DNA of 64,000 bases, taken from an uncultured Bacteroidales bacterium. Lineage in GTDB: Bacteria > Bacteroidota > Bacteroidia > Bacteroidales > UBA932. The translations under genes were made by a program, and so were the position numbers. How positions within the stretch are numbered: position 1 is the stretch's first letter; every line of letters begins with the position of its first letter. Positions 52,485-62,254 of this stretch are shown here, piece by piece. The DNA is taken from NCBI GenBank assembly GCA_945874155.1, contig CAMCFO010000009.1, positions 1 to 64,000 on the forward strand, read 5' to 3'. The notes under the pieces are model-generated. The model saw nothing but the letters and a program-made list of their open reading frames with translations, was not told the DNA's origin and made no database searches.

Positions 52485-53519
52485 ATGAAAAAGATATTTG
52501 CATACATTTCAGTTGCAGCCGTACTTGCTGCAGCAGTATCCTGCGGAAACGGAAAAGGCAAACAGGAAGTTTCCCCAACAGAGAAGGCGGAAGAAGCACC
52601 GCTTGTGTCAGTGGTCGCTGTGAACAAACAGTCCGTGCCTCAGCAAACCACCTATACATCCTCAGTCGAGGCTTATGCCAAAAACAATATCGCCCCTCAG
52701 CAGGCATTGAGAATCAGCAAGATAAATGTTGAAATCGGAGACTTTGTGAAAGCCGGTCAGATTCTCGCGGAAATGGACGGACTGCAGCTCCAGCAGGCAG
52801 AACTCCAGATGAAGAACAATGAGACCGAATTCCAGCGTCTCAAGGACCTCTATGAGGCAGGCGGACTTTCAAAATCCGACCTCGATGCAATGGAACTCTC
52901 CTATAAGGTGAGCAAGACAACCTACCAGAACCTGCTTGACAACACTATCCTCCGCAGCCCGATAAACGGAGTGGTGTCTGCACGAAACTATGACAAAGGT
53001 GACCTCTACTCAATGGGACAGCCAATCTACACCGTGGAGCAGATTGCCCCTGTCAAACTCCTTGTCGGCATTTCAGAAGCGGAGTATTCAAAGGTCAAGA
53101 AAGGCAATGAAGTGGAAATCAGCGTGGATGCCTTCCCGGGCAAGTCTTTCAAGGGTACCATCAACAGAATTTACCCGACCATCAACCAGCTCACCCATAC
53201 ATTCAATGTGGAGGTAATCGTGCCTAACAAGGATTATGTCCTCCGTCCGGGAATGTTCGCCCGCGTGACAGTGCGCTTCGGAGCGAACAACAATGTGGTT
53301 ATTCCGGACACTGCAGTCATCAAGCAGACCGGTTCCGGCGAGAGATTCGTCTATGTCCTCAATGCTGACGGAACAGTGACTTATCAGAATGTGAAACTTG
53401 GTGTACGCAACGGCAGCGAATATGAAGTTCTCGAAGGTGTTGAGGACGGTGCAAAAGTCGTGGTGGACGGACAGGCAAGGCTGCGTGACGGCATCAAAGT
53501 GAGAATTGCAGGAGAGTAA
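52485..53519 (+). CDS. RND efflux periplasmic adaptor (membrane fusion protein)
   Basis: 344-residue lipoprotein adaptor, lipobox AAAVSC with Cys20. Lipoyl halves near residues 65-90 (NIAPQQALRISKINVEIGDF) and 145-165 (ILRSPINGVVSARNYDKGDL), a short helical hairpin between them (about 95-140), then a beta-barrel (LLVGISEAEYSKVKKGNEVE) and membrane-proximal domain (GDGAKVVVDGQARLRDG-like end). It belongs to the AcrA/MexA type. The RND permease follows 78 bases later. Substrate unknown. Confidence 0.94.
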   Translation: MKKIFAYISVAAVLAAAVSCGNGKGKQEVSPTEKAEEAPLVSVVAVNKQSVPQQTTYTSSVEAYAKNNIAPQQALRISKINVEIGDFVKAGQILAEMDGLQLQQAELQMKNNETEFQRLKDLYEAGGLSKSDLDAMELSYKVSKTTYQNLLDNTILRSPINGVVSARNYDKGDLYSMGQPIYTVEQIAPVKLLVGISEAEYSKVKKGNEVEISVDAFPGKSFKGTINRIYPTINQLTHTFNVEVIVPNKDYVLRPGMFARVTVRFGANNNVVIPDTAVIKQTGSGERFVYVLNADGTVTYQNVKLGVRNGSEYEVLEGVEDGAKVVVDGQARLRDGIKVRIAGE

Positions 53520-53597
53520 TGCTCTTTCTTCGGGAAAATCTGATCCCTGAAATCTGATTCAAATCTGACGCAACTTATTATTTACTAAAGAATTATT

Positions 53598-56500
53598 ATG
53601 AGCATATATAGAAAAGCGGTAGATAATCCGGTGACGACGGTCCTTGTATTCGTGGCCTTCGCCATATTCGGAATATTCTCGCTGATGAATCTGTCCATCA
53701 ACAACTTGCCGGACTTCGACGCCAACACCATAATGGTGATGACCGCATATCCGGGAGCAAGTGCAGAGGATATAGAAACGAACCTTACAAAGGTGCTCGA
53801 GAACTCCCTCAACGGAGTGAGCGACCTTAAGAACCTTACCTCCAAGTCAAAGGAGAACATAAGCATCATAGCCCTCGAATTTGAATACGGTGTCGATATC
53901 GACGAGGCCACGAACGATGTCCGGGACAAGTTGGATATGGTCAAGTCCACACTTCCGGACGGAGCCTCCACCCCGACCATCTTCAAGTTCAGCGCAGACG
54001 ATATGCCTATTATCATCTACTCCGCAACTGCCACCAAGAGCATCCCGGCTCTCGAAAAAATCCTGGACGACAAGGTGGCAACCCCTCTTGCCAGAATCTC
54101 CGGAGTGGGTACCGTGTCTATCGGAGGTGCACCGAAACGTGAAATCCAGGTCTATTGCGACCCCAACAAACTGGATGCTTACGGACTCTCCCTTACCACC
54201 ATCTCCAACATCCTGGCAGCCGAGAACAGAAATGTGCCTTCAGGAAACGTGGATATGGGTTCAGACACATATACACTGCGTATAGAAAAGGAATTTGACG
54301 ACCCTTCGGAAATGTTGAATGTGGTCGTGGGCTATTCCGCAGGCAAGGCAGTTTACCTCAAGGATGTGGCTGTGGTTAATGACGGTCTTGAGGAACGTTC
54401 CCAGGAAGCCTACACCAACGGAGTGCAGGGTGCGCAGATCGTCATCCAGAAGCAGTCCGGAGCCAACACCGTGAACGTCATCAAGAAGGTGAAGAAGATG
54501 ATGGCCCAGATTGAGAAAACCCTGCCTTCCGACATCAAGATTCAGGTTGTGAACGACAGTTCCCGCAACATCATCAACTCCATCAACTCATTGAAGGATA
54601 CCATTTTGATTACCTTCCTCGTGGTGGCTCTCGTGGTGTTCATATTCCTCGGAAGATGGCGTTCGACCTTCATCATCCTCCTTGCTATTCCTATTTCCCT
54701 GCTCGCTTCCATCATCTACCTCTTTGCGACGGGCAACACATTGAACATCATATCAATGTCCGCCCTCTCCATCGCAATCGGTATGGTCGTGGATGATGCC
54801 ATCGTGGTGCTGGAAAACATTTCCACACATCTCGAAAGGGGAGAGAAACCTAAAGAGGCGGCTGTGCACGGAACCCAGGAAGTGGGTATTTCAGTTGTGG
54901 CTTCCACATTGACTATGCTTGCGGTATTCCTGCCTCTGACTATGATTAACGGTATGGCCGGAATTATGTTCCGTCAGCTCGGATGGATAGTTTCAATAAT
55001 TATGATTGTGTCCACCTGCGGCGCGCTCACCCTCATCCCTATGCTTTGCTCCAAGTTCCTGCGTCTGAAAGTTGACCACGGAAAGGTATATAACTTCTTC
55101 TTCGGCAACTTCAACAGGTTCCTCTCCTGGCTCACAAGGGGATACGGAAGAGTGGTGGCGTGGTGCGTAAGGCACAGGGCAGTGGTCATCTGCACGGCAC
55201 TCCTGGTTTTTGTGGTGTCCATCGTGGCCTATATTCCGGTGATGAAGACTGAATACTTCCCTCAGTCCGACTCGGGACGTATCAGTGCAACCATCCAGTT
55301 GCCTGTGGGAACGGCTCAGGAAGTGACCCGCGCCCTTGCAGAGGAAATCTATCAGAAGACTTGTGAACAGATACCTGAAATCAAGGTTTACAGCTACGCC
55401 CTCGGTCAGGCCGACTCCGACAATGCCTTTGCTTCAATGCAGAACAACGGTACCCATCTCATCCAGGTCAGAATCGACTGCGGAAGTATGGAAGACCGTG
55501 AAAGGTCATCCTTCGAAATCGCCGACATCTTCAGAGGTATCCTGGAATCATATCCTCAAATCAGGAAGTTCAACGTGACGGAAGGCGGCGGTGGAGCCGG
55601 TGGCTCATCTTCGGTCAAACTGGAGGTCTATGGCTATGACTTTGCCAAGACCGATGCTGTTGCAGGCCAGATTGCGGCTAAACTCCGTGAATATCCTCAG
55701 ATTTCAGAAGCCCAGGTGAGCCGTGACGAGTACACTCCGGAATACCAGGTGGATTTCGACAGGACCAAATTGGCTCTCAATGGCCTCAACAGCACGTCGG
55801 CAGCATCTGCTGTGAGTGCGGCCATCAAGGGCTCCGTTCAGTCCTACTACCGTGAAGACGGTGACGAATACGATATCCGCGTCCGCTATGCCCCGGAATT
55901 CAGAACCTGCATAGAAGACATTGAGAACATCACCATCTACACCCCTACCGGTGCCGCAATCAAGGTCAGGGATCTGGGTACGGTTGTGGAGACTGCAACT
56001 CCTCCTCAGATTGAGAGGAAGAACAGGGAGCGTCTCGTGACAGTGACCGCTTATGTGGGAACGGGTTATGCCCTTTCTGATGCGGTCCAGGTGGCCCAGC
56101 AGGCCATAGATGAGTGTGACATTCCGAGCGAACTTTCAGTCGCCATCGCAGGTGACGTGGAAGACCAGAAGGAAACCTTCACCCAGCTCATAACCCTGCT
56201 CATACTGATGGTAATCCTCGTCTATATGGTGATGGCATCCCAGTTCGAGTCCTTTATGAGTCCGTTCGTGATAATGTTCTCCATACCTTTCGCTCTCACC
56301 GGAGTGGCTCTCGGGTGTATGATTACCGACACGGCAATCGGAGTGATGGCTCTCATCGGACTGATCATCCTTATGGGTATAGTCGTGAAGAACGGTATCG
56401 TGATGATTGACTACACCATCCTGCTTCAGGAAAGGGGCAAGGAGGTCAAGGAGGCAATGACAGAGGCTTGTATGAGCCGTCTCCGTCCTATCCTTATGAC

Positions 56501-56732
56501 CACGCTCACCACAGTCCTCGGTATGATTCCTATGGCAATAGGCAAGGGAGAAGGTTCGGAGATGTGGCGTTCCCTCGGTATCACGGTGGCTTGGGGTCTT
56601 TCCATTTCCTCACTTGTCACTCTGGTCATCATCCCGACCATCTACACCTCTTTCGTGGAGGGTTCACAGCGCAGGAAGGCCCGCAAGGCTGCCCGCAAAG
56701 CCAAGAAACTCGCTGCTGCAGCGGCAAAATAG
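53598..56732 (+). CDS. RND-family multidrug-type efflux permease (HAE-1)
   Basis: Inner-membrane proton-drug antiporter, 1044 residues, full length. First helix at about 12-30, periplasmic porter domains, the proton-relay motif GMVVDDAIVVLENISTHLER in TM4, and the second-half motif GIVVKNGIVMIDYTILLQERG with the C-terminal helix SLVTLVIIPTIYTSF. The tail KARKAARKAKKLAAAAAK is basic. Complete and unfused, unlike the other permease in this window. Middle member of the tolC-MFP-RND operon; a PII-like gene follows nine bases later. Confidence 0.96.
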   Translation: MSIYRKAVDNPVTTVLVFVAFAIFGIFSLMNLSINNLPDFDANTIMVMTAYPGASAEDIETNLTKVLENSLNGVSDLKNLTSKSKENISIIALEFEYGVDIDEATNDVRDKLDMVKSTLPDGASTPTIFKFSADDMPIIIYSATATKSIPALEKILDDKVATPLARISGVGTVSIGGAPKREIQVYCDPNKLDAYGLSLTTISNILAAENRNVPSGNVDMGSDTYTLRIEKEFDDPSEMLNVVVGYSAGKAVYLKDVAVVNDGLEERSQEAYTNGVQGAQIVIQKQSGANTVNVIKKVKKMMAQIEKTLPSDIKIQVVNDSSRNIINSINSLKDTILITFLVVALVVFIFLGRWRSTFIILLAIPISLLASIIYLFATGNTLNIISMSALSIAIGMVVDDAIVVLENISTHLERGEKPKEAAVHGTQEVGISVVASTLTMLAVFLPLTMINGMAGIMFRQLGWIVSIIMIVSTCGALTLIPMLCSKFLRLKVDHGKVYNFFFGNFNRFLSWLTRGYGRVVAWCVRHRAVVICTALLVFVVSIVAYIPVMKTEYFPQSDSGRISATIQLPVGTAQEVTRALAEEIYQKTCEQIPEIKVYSYALGQADSDNAFASMQNNGTHLIQVRIDCGSMEDRERSSFEIADIFRGILESYPQIRKFNVTEGGGGAGGSSSVKLEVYGYDFAKTDAVAGQIAAKLREYPQISEAQVSRDEYTPEYQVDFDRTKLALNGLNSTSAASAVSAAIKGSVQSYYREDGDEYDIRVRYAPEFRTCIEDIENITIYTPTGAAIKVRDLGTVVETATPPQIERKNRERLVTVTAYVGTGYALSDAVQVAQQAIDECDIPSELSVAIAGDVEDQKETFTQLITLLILMVILVYMVMASQFESFMSPFVIMFSIPFALTGVALGCMITDTAIGVMALIGLIILMGIVVKNGIVMIDYTILLQERGKEVKEAMTEACMSRLRPILMTTLTTVLGMIPMAIGKGEGSEMWRSLGITVAWGLSISSLVTLVIIPTIYTSFVEGSQRRKARKAARKAKKLAAAAAK

Positions 56733-56741
56733 TCAGAAGAT

Positions 56742-57035
56742 ATGAAAGCAATATTCATAGCATACAATCAGGCCTTCAATATGGAACTGGCCGATGCATT
56801 GGAAACCATTGATTGCAAGGGTTTTACAATGTGGAATGAAATCACCGGAAGGGGAAGCGAGACCGGGGAGCCGCACTTGGGCAACCACGCCTGGCCGACT
56901 CTCAACAATGCGATGCTCACCGTTCTGGACGATGCAAAGGTGGATGCGGCAATGGAAATTCTTGACTCCAAAAACAAGGAATATCCTCAACTCGGTCTGC
57001 GTGCATTTGTCTTCAACATAGAAAAGGCACTGTAG
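56742..57035 (+). CDS. PG0541-family PII-like transporter-associated protein
   Basis: 97 residues with the small alpha/beta ferredoxin-like pattern of PII-like proteins (MKAIFIAYNQAFNMELADAL, then the loop GRGSETGEPHLGNHAWP and NNAMLTVLDDAKVDAAMEIL). Matches the Bacteroidota PG0541 family, usually found beside RND pumps. It may sense a ligand or metal and modulate the pump, but this is not established. It starts nine bases after the permease and probably shares its transcript. Confidence 0.82.
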   Translation: MKAIFIAYNQAFNMELADALETIDCKGFTMWNEITGRGSETGEPHLGNHAWPTLNNAMLTVLDDAKVDAAMEILDSKNKEYPQLGLRAFVFNIEKAL

Positions 57036-57063
57036 AAGGGCAGGCGATAATGGCCCGGCATAC

Positions 57064-57094
57064 TTTGCTTTGAAGTCATATTTTATTATTTTTG
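57064..57094 (+). promoter_or_regulatory. Promoter of trxA and downstream genes
   Basis: TTTG (57064-57067), 19 bases, TATTTTTG (57087-57094): a complete Bacteroidota promoter. Leader of about 65 bases to trxA. Confidence 0.75.
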
Positions 57095-57164
57095 CAGTTT
57101 GGAATGTTTCCGCACGGAATGTTCCTAACTGCAAATTTTTATTGAACTCTTAAATGGAAAGATT

Positions 57165-57479
57165 ATGGAAAATATTGTAAATGAGGCTAATTTCTCTGAA
57201 GTCCTCTCCGCAAACAAAGTAGTGTTGGTAGATTTCTGGGCAAGCTGGTGCGGTCCTTGCCGCGCTCTCGCTCCGACAATCGAGCAACTTGCAGGTGAAT
57301 ATCAAGGCAGAGCTTATGTGGGCAAATGCAATGTGGACGACAATTCCGACCTTGCAACCCAATTCCGCATTATGAGCATCCCTTGTATGCTTTTCTTCAA
57401 GGACGGACAGCTTGTGGACAGACTCGTGGGCGCTCAGCCTAAGGCTGCCATAGCCGCCAAACTTGATTCATTGCTTTAA
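57165..57479 (+). CDS. trxA: Thioredoxin
   Basis: Cytosolic dithiol reductant. 104 residues with the active site at Cys29 and Cys32 (FWASWCGPCRALAPTIEQL) and the cis-Pro in SIPCMLFFKDGQ; the conserved Lys/Asp pair positions of the fold are in place. No signal peptide, so a cytoplasmic thioredoxin rather than a periplasmic TlpA type. It has its own promoter; the outer-membrane gene follows eight bases later and may be read through. Confidence 0.97.
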   Translation: MENIVNEANFSEVLSANKVVLVDFWASWCGPCRALAPTIEQLAGEYQGRAYVGKCNVDDNSDLATQFRIMSIPCMLFFKDGQLVDRLVGAQPKAAIAAKLDSLL

Positions 57480-57487
57480 TTCCGGGT

Positions 57488-58123
57488 ATGAAAAAGTTAT
57501 TCGCCTCAATAGCTGTAGTTCTCCTGAGTCTCGGGTTCATTGACACCGTTTCGGCTCAGGTGAATTTTGGAGTGCTTGGCGGAGCCAGTTTTTCCTCAGC
57601 CAAGCCGGAGGACTGGAAAGTGACAAATCTCGTCCAATATCACGCAGGGATTACCTGCTGCATAAATCTCCCGCTCGGGTTTGCAGTTCAGCCAGAGGTT
57701 CTGTACCACGTGAAAGGCAGTAATGTGCCGCTGGGCGAAAGTTCGAAGCTCGATTATGCTGCCGGTTATGTGGAGGTTCCAGTATCCCTGCAATGGGGGC
57801 CGGACCTGCTTGTGATGCGTCCCTACTTTGAACTCGTGCCTTTTGTGGGCTATGCAGTCAACAACAGGTACAGGCAGGGTGATCTCAGTGCTAAAAACGA
57901 CTGGGCAGGTCTCAAGAGATGGGAATACGGATTAGGTCTGGGTGCCGGAGTGGAAGTCTGGCATTTCCAAATCTCCGCCCGATACAACTGGAATTTCGGT
58001 TCAATGTTCGATGCAAAGCAGGAAATCACGGATGTTGATGCTTTTGTAAACAAAATGAAGGGCGGCATCAGCGACAAGACCAATTTCGGAGGTGTGACTC
58101 TGACGCTTGCAGTGCTGTTTTAG
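57488..58123 (+). CDS. Outer-membrane beta-barrel protein (PorT-like family)
   Basis: 211 residues with a cleavable signal (ends DTVSAQ) and a strand pattern of alternating hydrophobic residues: NFGVLGGASFSSA, VQYHAGITCCINLPLGFAVQ, YVEVPVSLQW, EYGLGLGAGVEVW, and a terminal phenylalanine (LAVLF). This fits the small eight-stranded outer-membrane beta-barrel / PorT-like domain common in Bacteroidota. No specific function. The next gene starts four bases later. Confidence 0.8.
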   Translation: MKKLFASIAVVLLSLGFIDTVSAQVNFGVLGGASFSSAKPEDWKVTNLVQYHAGITCCINLPLGFAVQPEVLYHVKGSNVPLGESSKLDYAAGYVEVPVSLQWGPDLLVMRPYFELVPFVGYAVNNRYRQGDLSAKNDWAGLKRWEYGLGLGAGVEVWHFQISARYNWNFGSMFDAKQEITDVDAFVNKMKGGISDKTNFGGVTLTLAVLF

Positions 58124-58127
58124 GGGT

Positions 58128-59129
58128 ATGGAAATTTCAGGAGTGCGAGAATATCTGGGGGATGACTGGAAGGCTGTGCAGGATTTGCTTGGCACAGCTC
58201 TGCACAGCGGAATCGAGTTGCTGGACACTACGAATGAAAATCTGCTTTCCCACAGCGGGAAACAGTTGCGTCCGCTTTTGAGTCTGTTGGTATCCAGAGC
58301 CTGTCTCAAGTCTGCCGGAGTATCGGGAAAACTGACGCAGGTATCCTGGCGTTATGCCGCTGCTGCGGAACTCCTCCACAATGCAACCCTGCTTCACGAC
58401 GATGTGGCTGACGGGAGTGACCTGCGCAGGGGGGTGCCTACTGTGAGGGCTATGCTCGGTCCGCAGGTTTCGGTGCTGGTCGGGGACTTCTGGCTGGTGA
58501 GAGCAGTGAGCCTCATACTCGGGGACAATGACTCGGATTATAATCCAAGGGTGGTGAAACTGTTTTCCCAGACTCTCAGTTCCCTCGCTGAAGGAGAGAT
58601 GCTGCAGTTGCAGAAAGCTATGTCCGCCGACACTGACTACGGGGATTACCTCAGGATAATCTATTGCAAGACAGCGTCTTTGTTTGAAGTTTCAGCCCTT
58701 ACTGCCGCTATGTCCGTCTCCGCCTCCAAGAAACTGGAGGATGCGGCGAGGGACTATGCGGTCAAGTTGGGATATGCCTTTCAGATAAAGGACGACATAC
58801 TCGACTATTCAGGCACTGCCTCTGTAGGCAAGCCTCTTGGTGTGGATGTTAGGGAGCAGAAAATCACCCTTCCGCTTCTCGGGGCTATGGTAAATTGTCC
58901 CGAAAAGGCGGGGAGAGTGAGGGAAATGGTCAAGAAAATCCCCGATCACGGAGAATTTGCAGATGAAATCATCTCGTTTGTGAAGGAAAACGGGGGAATG
59001 GAATATGCAGCAGAAAAGCTCAATATGTTTGTGGACGAGGCTATAGGGGCTCTCGATGCCTTCGGGGATTGCAGGGAAAAGGAACTTTTGAAGGAACTTG
59101 CCTTGTTTACAGCAAAAAGGACTTGGTAG
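58128..59129 (+). CDS. Polyprenyl diphosphate synthase
   Basis: Trans-prenyltransferase elongating isoprenoid chains for quinones. 333 residues from the ATG at 58128. The first Asp-rich motif is DDVAD (residues 91-95, in TLLHDDVADGSDLRRG), and the second is KDDILDYSG; both are intact. NENLLSHSGKQLRPLL is the usual substrate-binding opening. Chain length cannot be read with confidence; the octaprenyl/IspB type is likely for a menaquinone user. Overlaps nothing; holB starts two bases after its stop. Confidence 0.93.
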   Translation: MEISGVREYLGDDWKAVQDLLGTALHSGIELLDTTNENLLSHSGKQLRPLLSLLVSRACLKSAGVSGKLTQVSWRYAAAAELLHNATLLHDDVADGSDLRRGVPTVRAMLGPQVSVLVGDFWLVRAVSLILGDNDSDYNPRVVKLFSQTLSSLAEGEMLQLQKAMSADTDYGDYLRIIYCKTASLFEVSALTAAMSVSASKKLEDAARDYAVKLGYAFQIKDDILDYSGTASVGKPLGVDVREQKITLPLLGAMVNCPEKAGRVREMVKKIPDHGEFADEIISFVKENGGMEYAAEKLNMFVDEAIGALDAFGDCREKELLKELALFTAKRTW

Positions 59130-59130
59130 G

Positions 59131-60171
59131 ATGAAATTTTCAGAGATAACAGGAAACGGACAGCTGAAACAGACTCTCGTGTCTATGGTGGACAACGGGA
59201 GGGTGCCCCACGCCATACTGCTCTACGAGAATGACGGTGGTGGAGCCGTGCCCATAGCCCTGACCTTCATCCAGTATCTCAACTGCCGTCACCGCCACGA
59301 CGGGGAGCCCTGCGGCGAGTGTCCTTCCTGCAAGCAGGCATCCAAGCTCATCTATCCCGACACTCATTACGTGTTTCCGGTGAATAAGAGCACCAAAGTC
59401 AAAGACGACAAGCCCACTTCGGAATCCTTCGTGGGTCTTTGGCGGGAACTGGTGCTGGACAATCCCTGGTTCAGGGAGGAGGACTTGCAGGAAACACTCG
59501 GAATCGAAGGAAAGAAGGGGGAAATTGCCCTGCAGGAGGCCAAGAATATCCTCAACACAATGTCTCTCACTCCGGTTGCGGACGGCTACAAGGCCATTCT
59601 CTGCTATCTGCCCGAAAAAATGAACGCCACAGCAGCCAACAAACTGCTCAAGATGGTGGAAGAACCGCCTGAGAAATCGGTTTTCGTGTTCATAACCCAT
59701 TCTCCGGAAAAGATGATGCAGACAATCTTCTCGAGATGTCAGAGTATGAGGGTTTTGCCGCTCACCCGCCAGGAGCAGGCTATGGTCAGCGGGTCAGAAA
59801 AGGGGGATGCCGAACTCTCTGCCATAGCGGCGGATATGCTCAACGCCTGCGTGGAAAGGAATCTGCTTGAGGCCCTGACTGTTTCAGAAACCGCTGCCGC
59901 ACTTCCTTCCCGTGAAAAGCAGAAGGATTTTCTCCTCTGCCTGTCAGAAGTGGTGCGAGGCATTTTCCTGGTCCAGAACTCTCTGGAGGAACTGCTGGAC
60001 TTGTCCGAGGCTGATGCCCGCCTGTGCAGGAAACTTGCAGGAGTCCTTCGCAAGGCTTTTTGTCCGAAAGTTTCAGCGGCAATTGACGGCACAGTCCGTC
60101 TGCTGGACCGCAATGTTAATTCGAAAATGCTGTTTTGCGACCTTGTGGACAGGATTTTCGCCTCAATATAA
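59131..60171 (+). CDS. holB: DNA polymerase III subunit delta' (clamp-loader)
   Basis: AAA+-like clamp-loader subunit, 346 residues from the ATG at 59131. A family N-terminus (MKFSEITGNGQLKQTLVSMV) and ILLYENDGGGAVPIALTF replace the usual Walker P-loop, as expected for delta', which binds no ATP. The zinc cluster CRHRHDGEPCGECPSC, sensor-1-like VFITHSPEKMMQTIFSRCQS and ANKLLKMVEEPPEKSVFVFI are present. The C-terminal third is helical and diverged. Starts immediately after the prenyl synthase and 22 bases before ricT. Confidence 0.93.
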   Translation: MKFSEITGNGQLKQTLVSMVDNGRVPHAILLYENDGGGAVPIALTFIQYLNCRHRHDGEPCGECPSCKQASKLIYPDTHYVFPVNKSTKVKDDKPTSESFVGLWRELVLDNPWFREEDLQETLGIEGKKGEIALQEAKNILNTMSLTPVADGYKAILCYLPEKMNATAANKLLKMVEEPPEKSVFVFITHSPEKMMQTIFSRCQSMRVLPLTRQEQAMVSGSEKGDAELSAIAADMLNACVERNLLEALTVSETAAALPSREKQKDFLLCLSEVVRGIFLVQNSLEELLDLSEADARLCRKLAGVLRKAFCPKVSAAIDGTVRLLDRNVNSKMLFCDLVDRIFASI

Positions 60172-60193
60172 ATGCCTTCAAGGCAAAAGAAAT

Positions 60194-61366
60194 ATGGATA
60201 ATTCAAACGAATCAAAAAAATACGACTGCGCCAGAGGTTGCACCGTGGAGCGCACCGAAGAAGGTGAGCTCATCTGCGGTTACCGCCCCGGCTGCTGCAA
60301 GATGGAGGTCTATGACTGGCTGGCCGGAGTGGCGCAGGAACAATACAAGGACTATTTCGAAGTCCGTTTCAAGAACACCCGCAAGGGCATCTATTACAAT
60401 GCTTCGGGCCAGAGCCTAAAGAAAGGGGACCTTGTGGTGGTGGAAGCCACGACAGGACACGACCTCGGAATTGTGACTCTCGAGGGACCTATTGTGGCAA
60501 AGCAGATGCAATGCCGCAAAATCAATCCCGAAACTGCAGAATTCAAGAAAATCTACCGCAAGGCCAAGGTCTATGACACTGAAAAATGGCAGGAAGCCAT
60601 AGCACGGGAGCAGGAAACGATGATACGTGCCCGCCAGATTGCGGCAGAACTGGGACTGGAGATGAAAATCGGAGACGTGGAGTTCCAGGGCGACGGCACC
60701 AAAGCCATCTTCTACTACATTGCGGACGGTCGTGTGGATTTCCGTCAGCTCATCAAGGTCTTTGCCGAGGAATTCCGCATCCGCATAGAGATGAAGCAGA
60801 TAGGAGCCCGTCAGGAAGCCGGTCTGATTGGCGGACTTGGAGTATGCGGAAGGGAACTCTGCTGTTCCAACTACATTTCTTCCTTCCAGTCCATCTCCAC
60901 CTCGGCTGCCAGAATTCAGGACCTTTCCCTCAATCCCCAGAAACTTGCGGGACAGTGCGGAAAGCTCAAGTGTTGCCTTAACTATGAAATCCCTTCATAT
61001 ATGGATGCCCAGTCCCGGATTCCGAAGGTGCTGAACCCTCTTGAATTCCAGGATGGATTGGCCTATCTGATGAAGACCGACATACTCCGCGAGGTGATGT
61101 TCTTCTCCTACGACAAGTTCTCCCAGGCCAATATGTTCCCGCTTTCTGCGATAGAAGTGCGTGAAATCCAGAGACTTAATCGTGAAGGTATAAAGCCGGA
61201 GTCGCTCAAGTCGGAGCCCGAGCCTGTTGCGCCGGAATTCGTGACAGCGGTGGGAGACGACAGCATCAGCCGTTTTGACGAGAGCCGCCGCAGAAAGAAA
61301 AAGAACCGCAAGGGCTACAATCAGAAGGGGGAAAGGCAGGGTCGCAAACAGGAAAACAAGGACTGA
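60194..61366 (+). CDS. ricT: PSP1-domain protein, RicT (YaaT)-like
   Basis: 390 residues from the ATG at 60194; an open frame upstream overlaps holB in another frame and is not used. The PSP1 domain (about 75-215) includes YYNASGQSLKKGDLVVVEAT and the later cysteine cluster GVCGRELCCSNY and GQCGKLKCCLNYE. In RicT these cysteines hold iron-sulfur clusters of a complex that controls RNA turnover and development in Firmicutes. An extra N-terminal Cys set (CARGC, CGYRPGCC) also lies here. The basic C-terminus (RRRKKKNRKGYNQKG) is low-complexity. Role in Bacteroidota is inferred. Confidence 0.85.
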   Translation: MDNSNESKKYDCARGCTVERTEEGELICGYRPGCCKMEVYDWLAGVAQEQYKDYFEVRFKNTRKGIYYNASGQSLKKGDLVVVEATTGHDLGIVTLEGPIVAKQMQCRKINPETAEFKKIYRKAKVYDTEKWQEAIAREQETMIRARQIAAELGLEMKIGDVEFQGDGTKAIFYYIADGRVDFRQLIKVFAEEFRIRIEMKQIGARQEAGLIGGLGVCGRELCCSNYISSFQSISTSAARIQDLSLNPQKLAGQCGKLKCCLNYEIPSYMDAQSRIPKVLNPLEFQDGLAYLMKTDILREVMFFSYDKFSQANMFPLSAIEVREIQRLNREGIKPESLKSEPEPVAPEFVTAVGDDSISRFDESRRRKKKNRKGYNQKGERQGRKQENKD

Positions 61367-62184
61367 TGGGAAAGGACAAACTTCGTAAATTCAGGGAAAA
61401 CGAGACCTTTGCCTGTCTGGTGCAACCATCTGCGGACGAACTGCTGGATAGGGAAACCGGAGGTGGAGCCGTTAAGGACCACAGTCTCAAGGGGCGTTGG
61501 GCAAGGGATTTCTTCGGAAATGACAATCCCATAGTTGTGGAACTCGGTTGCGGCAAGGGAGACTACACCATAGGCCTTGCCCTTAATAACCCCGATGTCA
61601 ATTTCATAGGCATAGACATCAAGGGTGCCAGGCTATGGAAGGGAGCGAAATATGCCACAGAGCACAATATGCGCAATGTGGCTTTCCTCCGCACCCGCAT
61701 TGAGTTCATAACAGCACTTTTCGGGGAAGGAGAGATTTCGGAAATATGGATAACCTTTGCAGACCCTCAGATCGGCAGGGAGAAGAAACGCCTCACCGGG
61801 CCGCTCTTTCTGGAACGATACCGCAGTTTCCTGAAAAAAGGCGGCATAGTTCATCTGAAGACCGACAGCCCCTATCTCCACCACTATTCCAAGGCAATGG
61901 CGGAGCAGAACTCCCTTCAGTTGCTTGCTTGCGCCTCCGACCTCTATGGTAGAGACCGTGAAGCTCTGAGACACAGTCTGTTGAGCTCTGTATGCGGAGA
62001 AAAATCTGTGGAAGCCCTGTTCAATGTCCAGACTTTCTACGAAAAACACTTCCTGGCTCAGGGCTATAAAATCACATATCTTTCCTTCCGGATAGACCAC
62101 GATGGAGGCTATCTCAGCCCCGAATGGGACGAAGACTTGTACAAGGATGAAAATCATCAGGCTTTTGCAATTCAGGTCCACTGA
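61366..62184 (+). CDS. trmB: tRNA (guanine-N7-)-methyltransferase
   Basis: Methylates G46 of tRNA variable loops using SAM. 272 residues. SAM motif VVELGCGKGDYTIGL (about 61-75), FIGIDIKGARLWKGA, the family signature ITFADPQIGREKKRL (a variant of the common FPDPW motif) and HLKTDSPYLHHYS are visible. The start codon shares one base with the ricT stop (TGATG), so the genes are coupled. Last gene of the prenyl synthase-holB-ricT-trmB set. Confidence 0.92.
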   Translation: MGKDKLRKFRENETFACLVQPSADELLDRETGGGAVKDHSLKGRWARDFFGNDNPIVVELGCGKGDYTIGLALNNPDVNFIGIDIKGARLWKGAKYATEHNMRNVAFLRTRIEFITALFGEGEISEIWITFADPQIGREKKRLTGPLFLERYRSFLKKGGIVHLKTDSPYLHHYSKAMAEQNSLQLLACASDLYGRDREALRHSLLSSVCGEKSVEALFNVQTFYEKHFLAQGYKITYLSFRIDHDGGYLSPEWDEDLYKDENHQAFAIQVH

Positions 62185-62254
62185 CTTGCAACATTTCAGG
62201 CATTTCTTTCATCTATGCTTGGCAGTGTAAGTCTGCTCATAAACCGATATTATT

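Noticed and set aside
59912..60193. Longer ricT frame beginning inside holB
   Set aside because: It overlaps the holB coding sequence in another frame; the ATG at 60194 opens directly on the conserved Cys-containing N-terminus.
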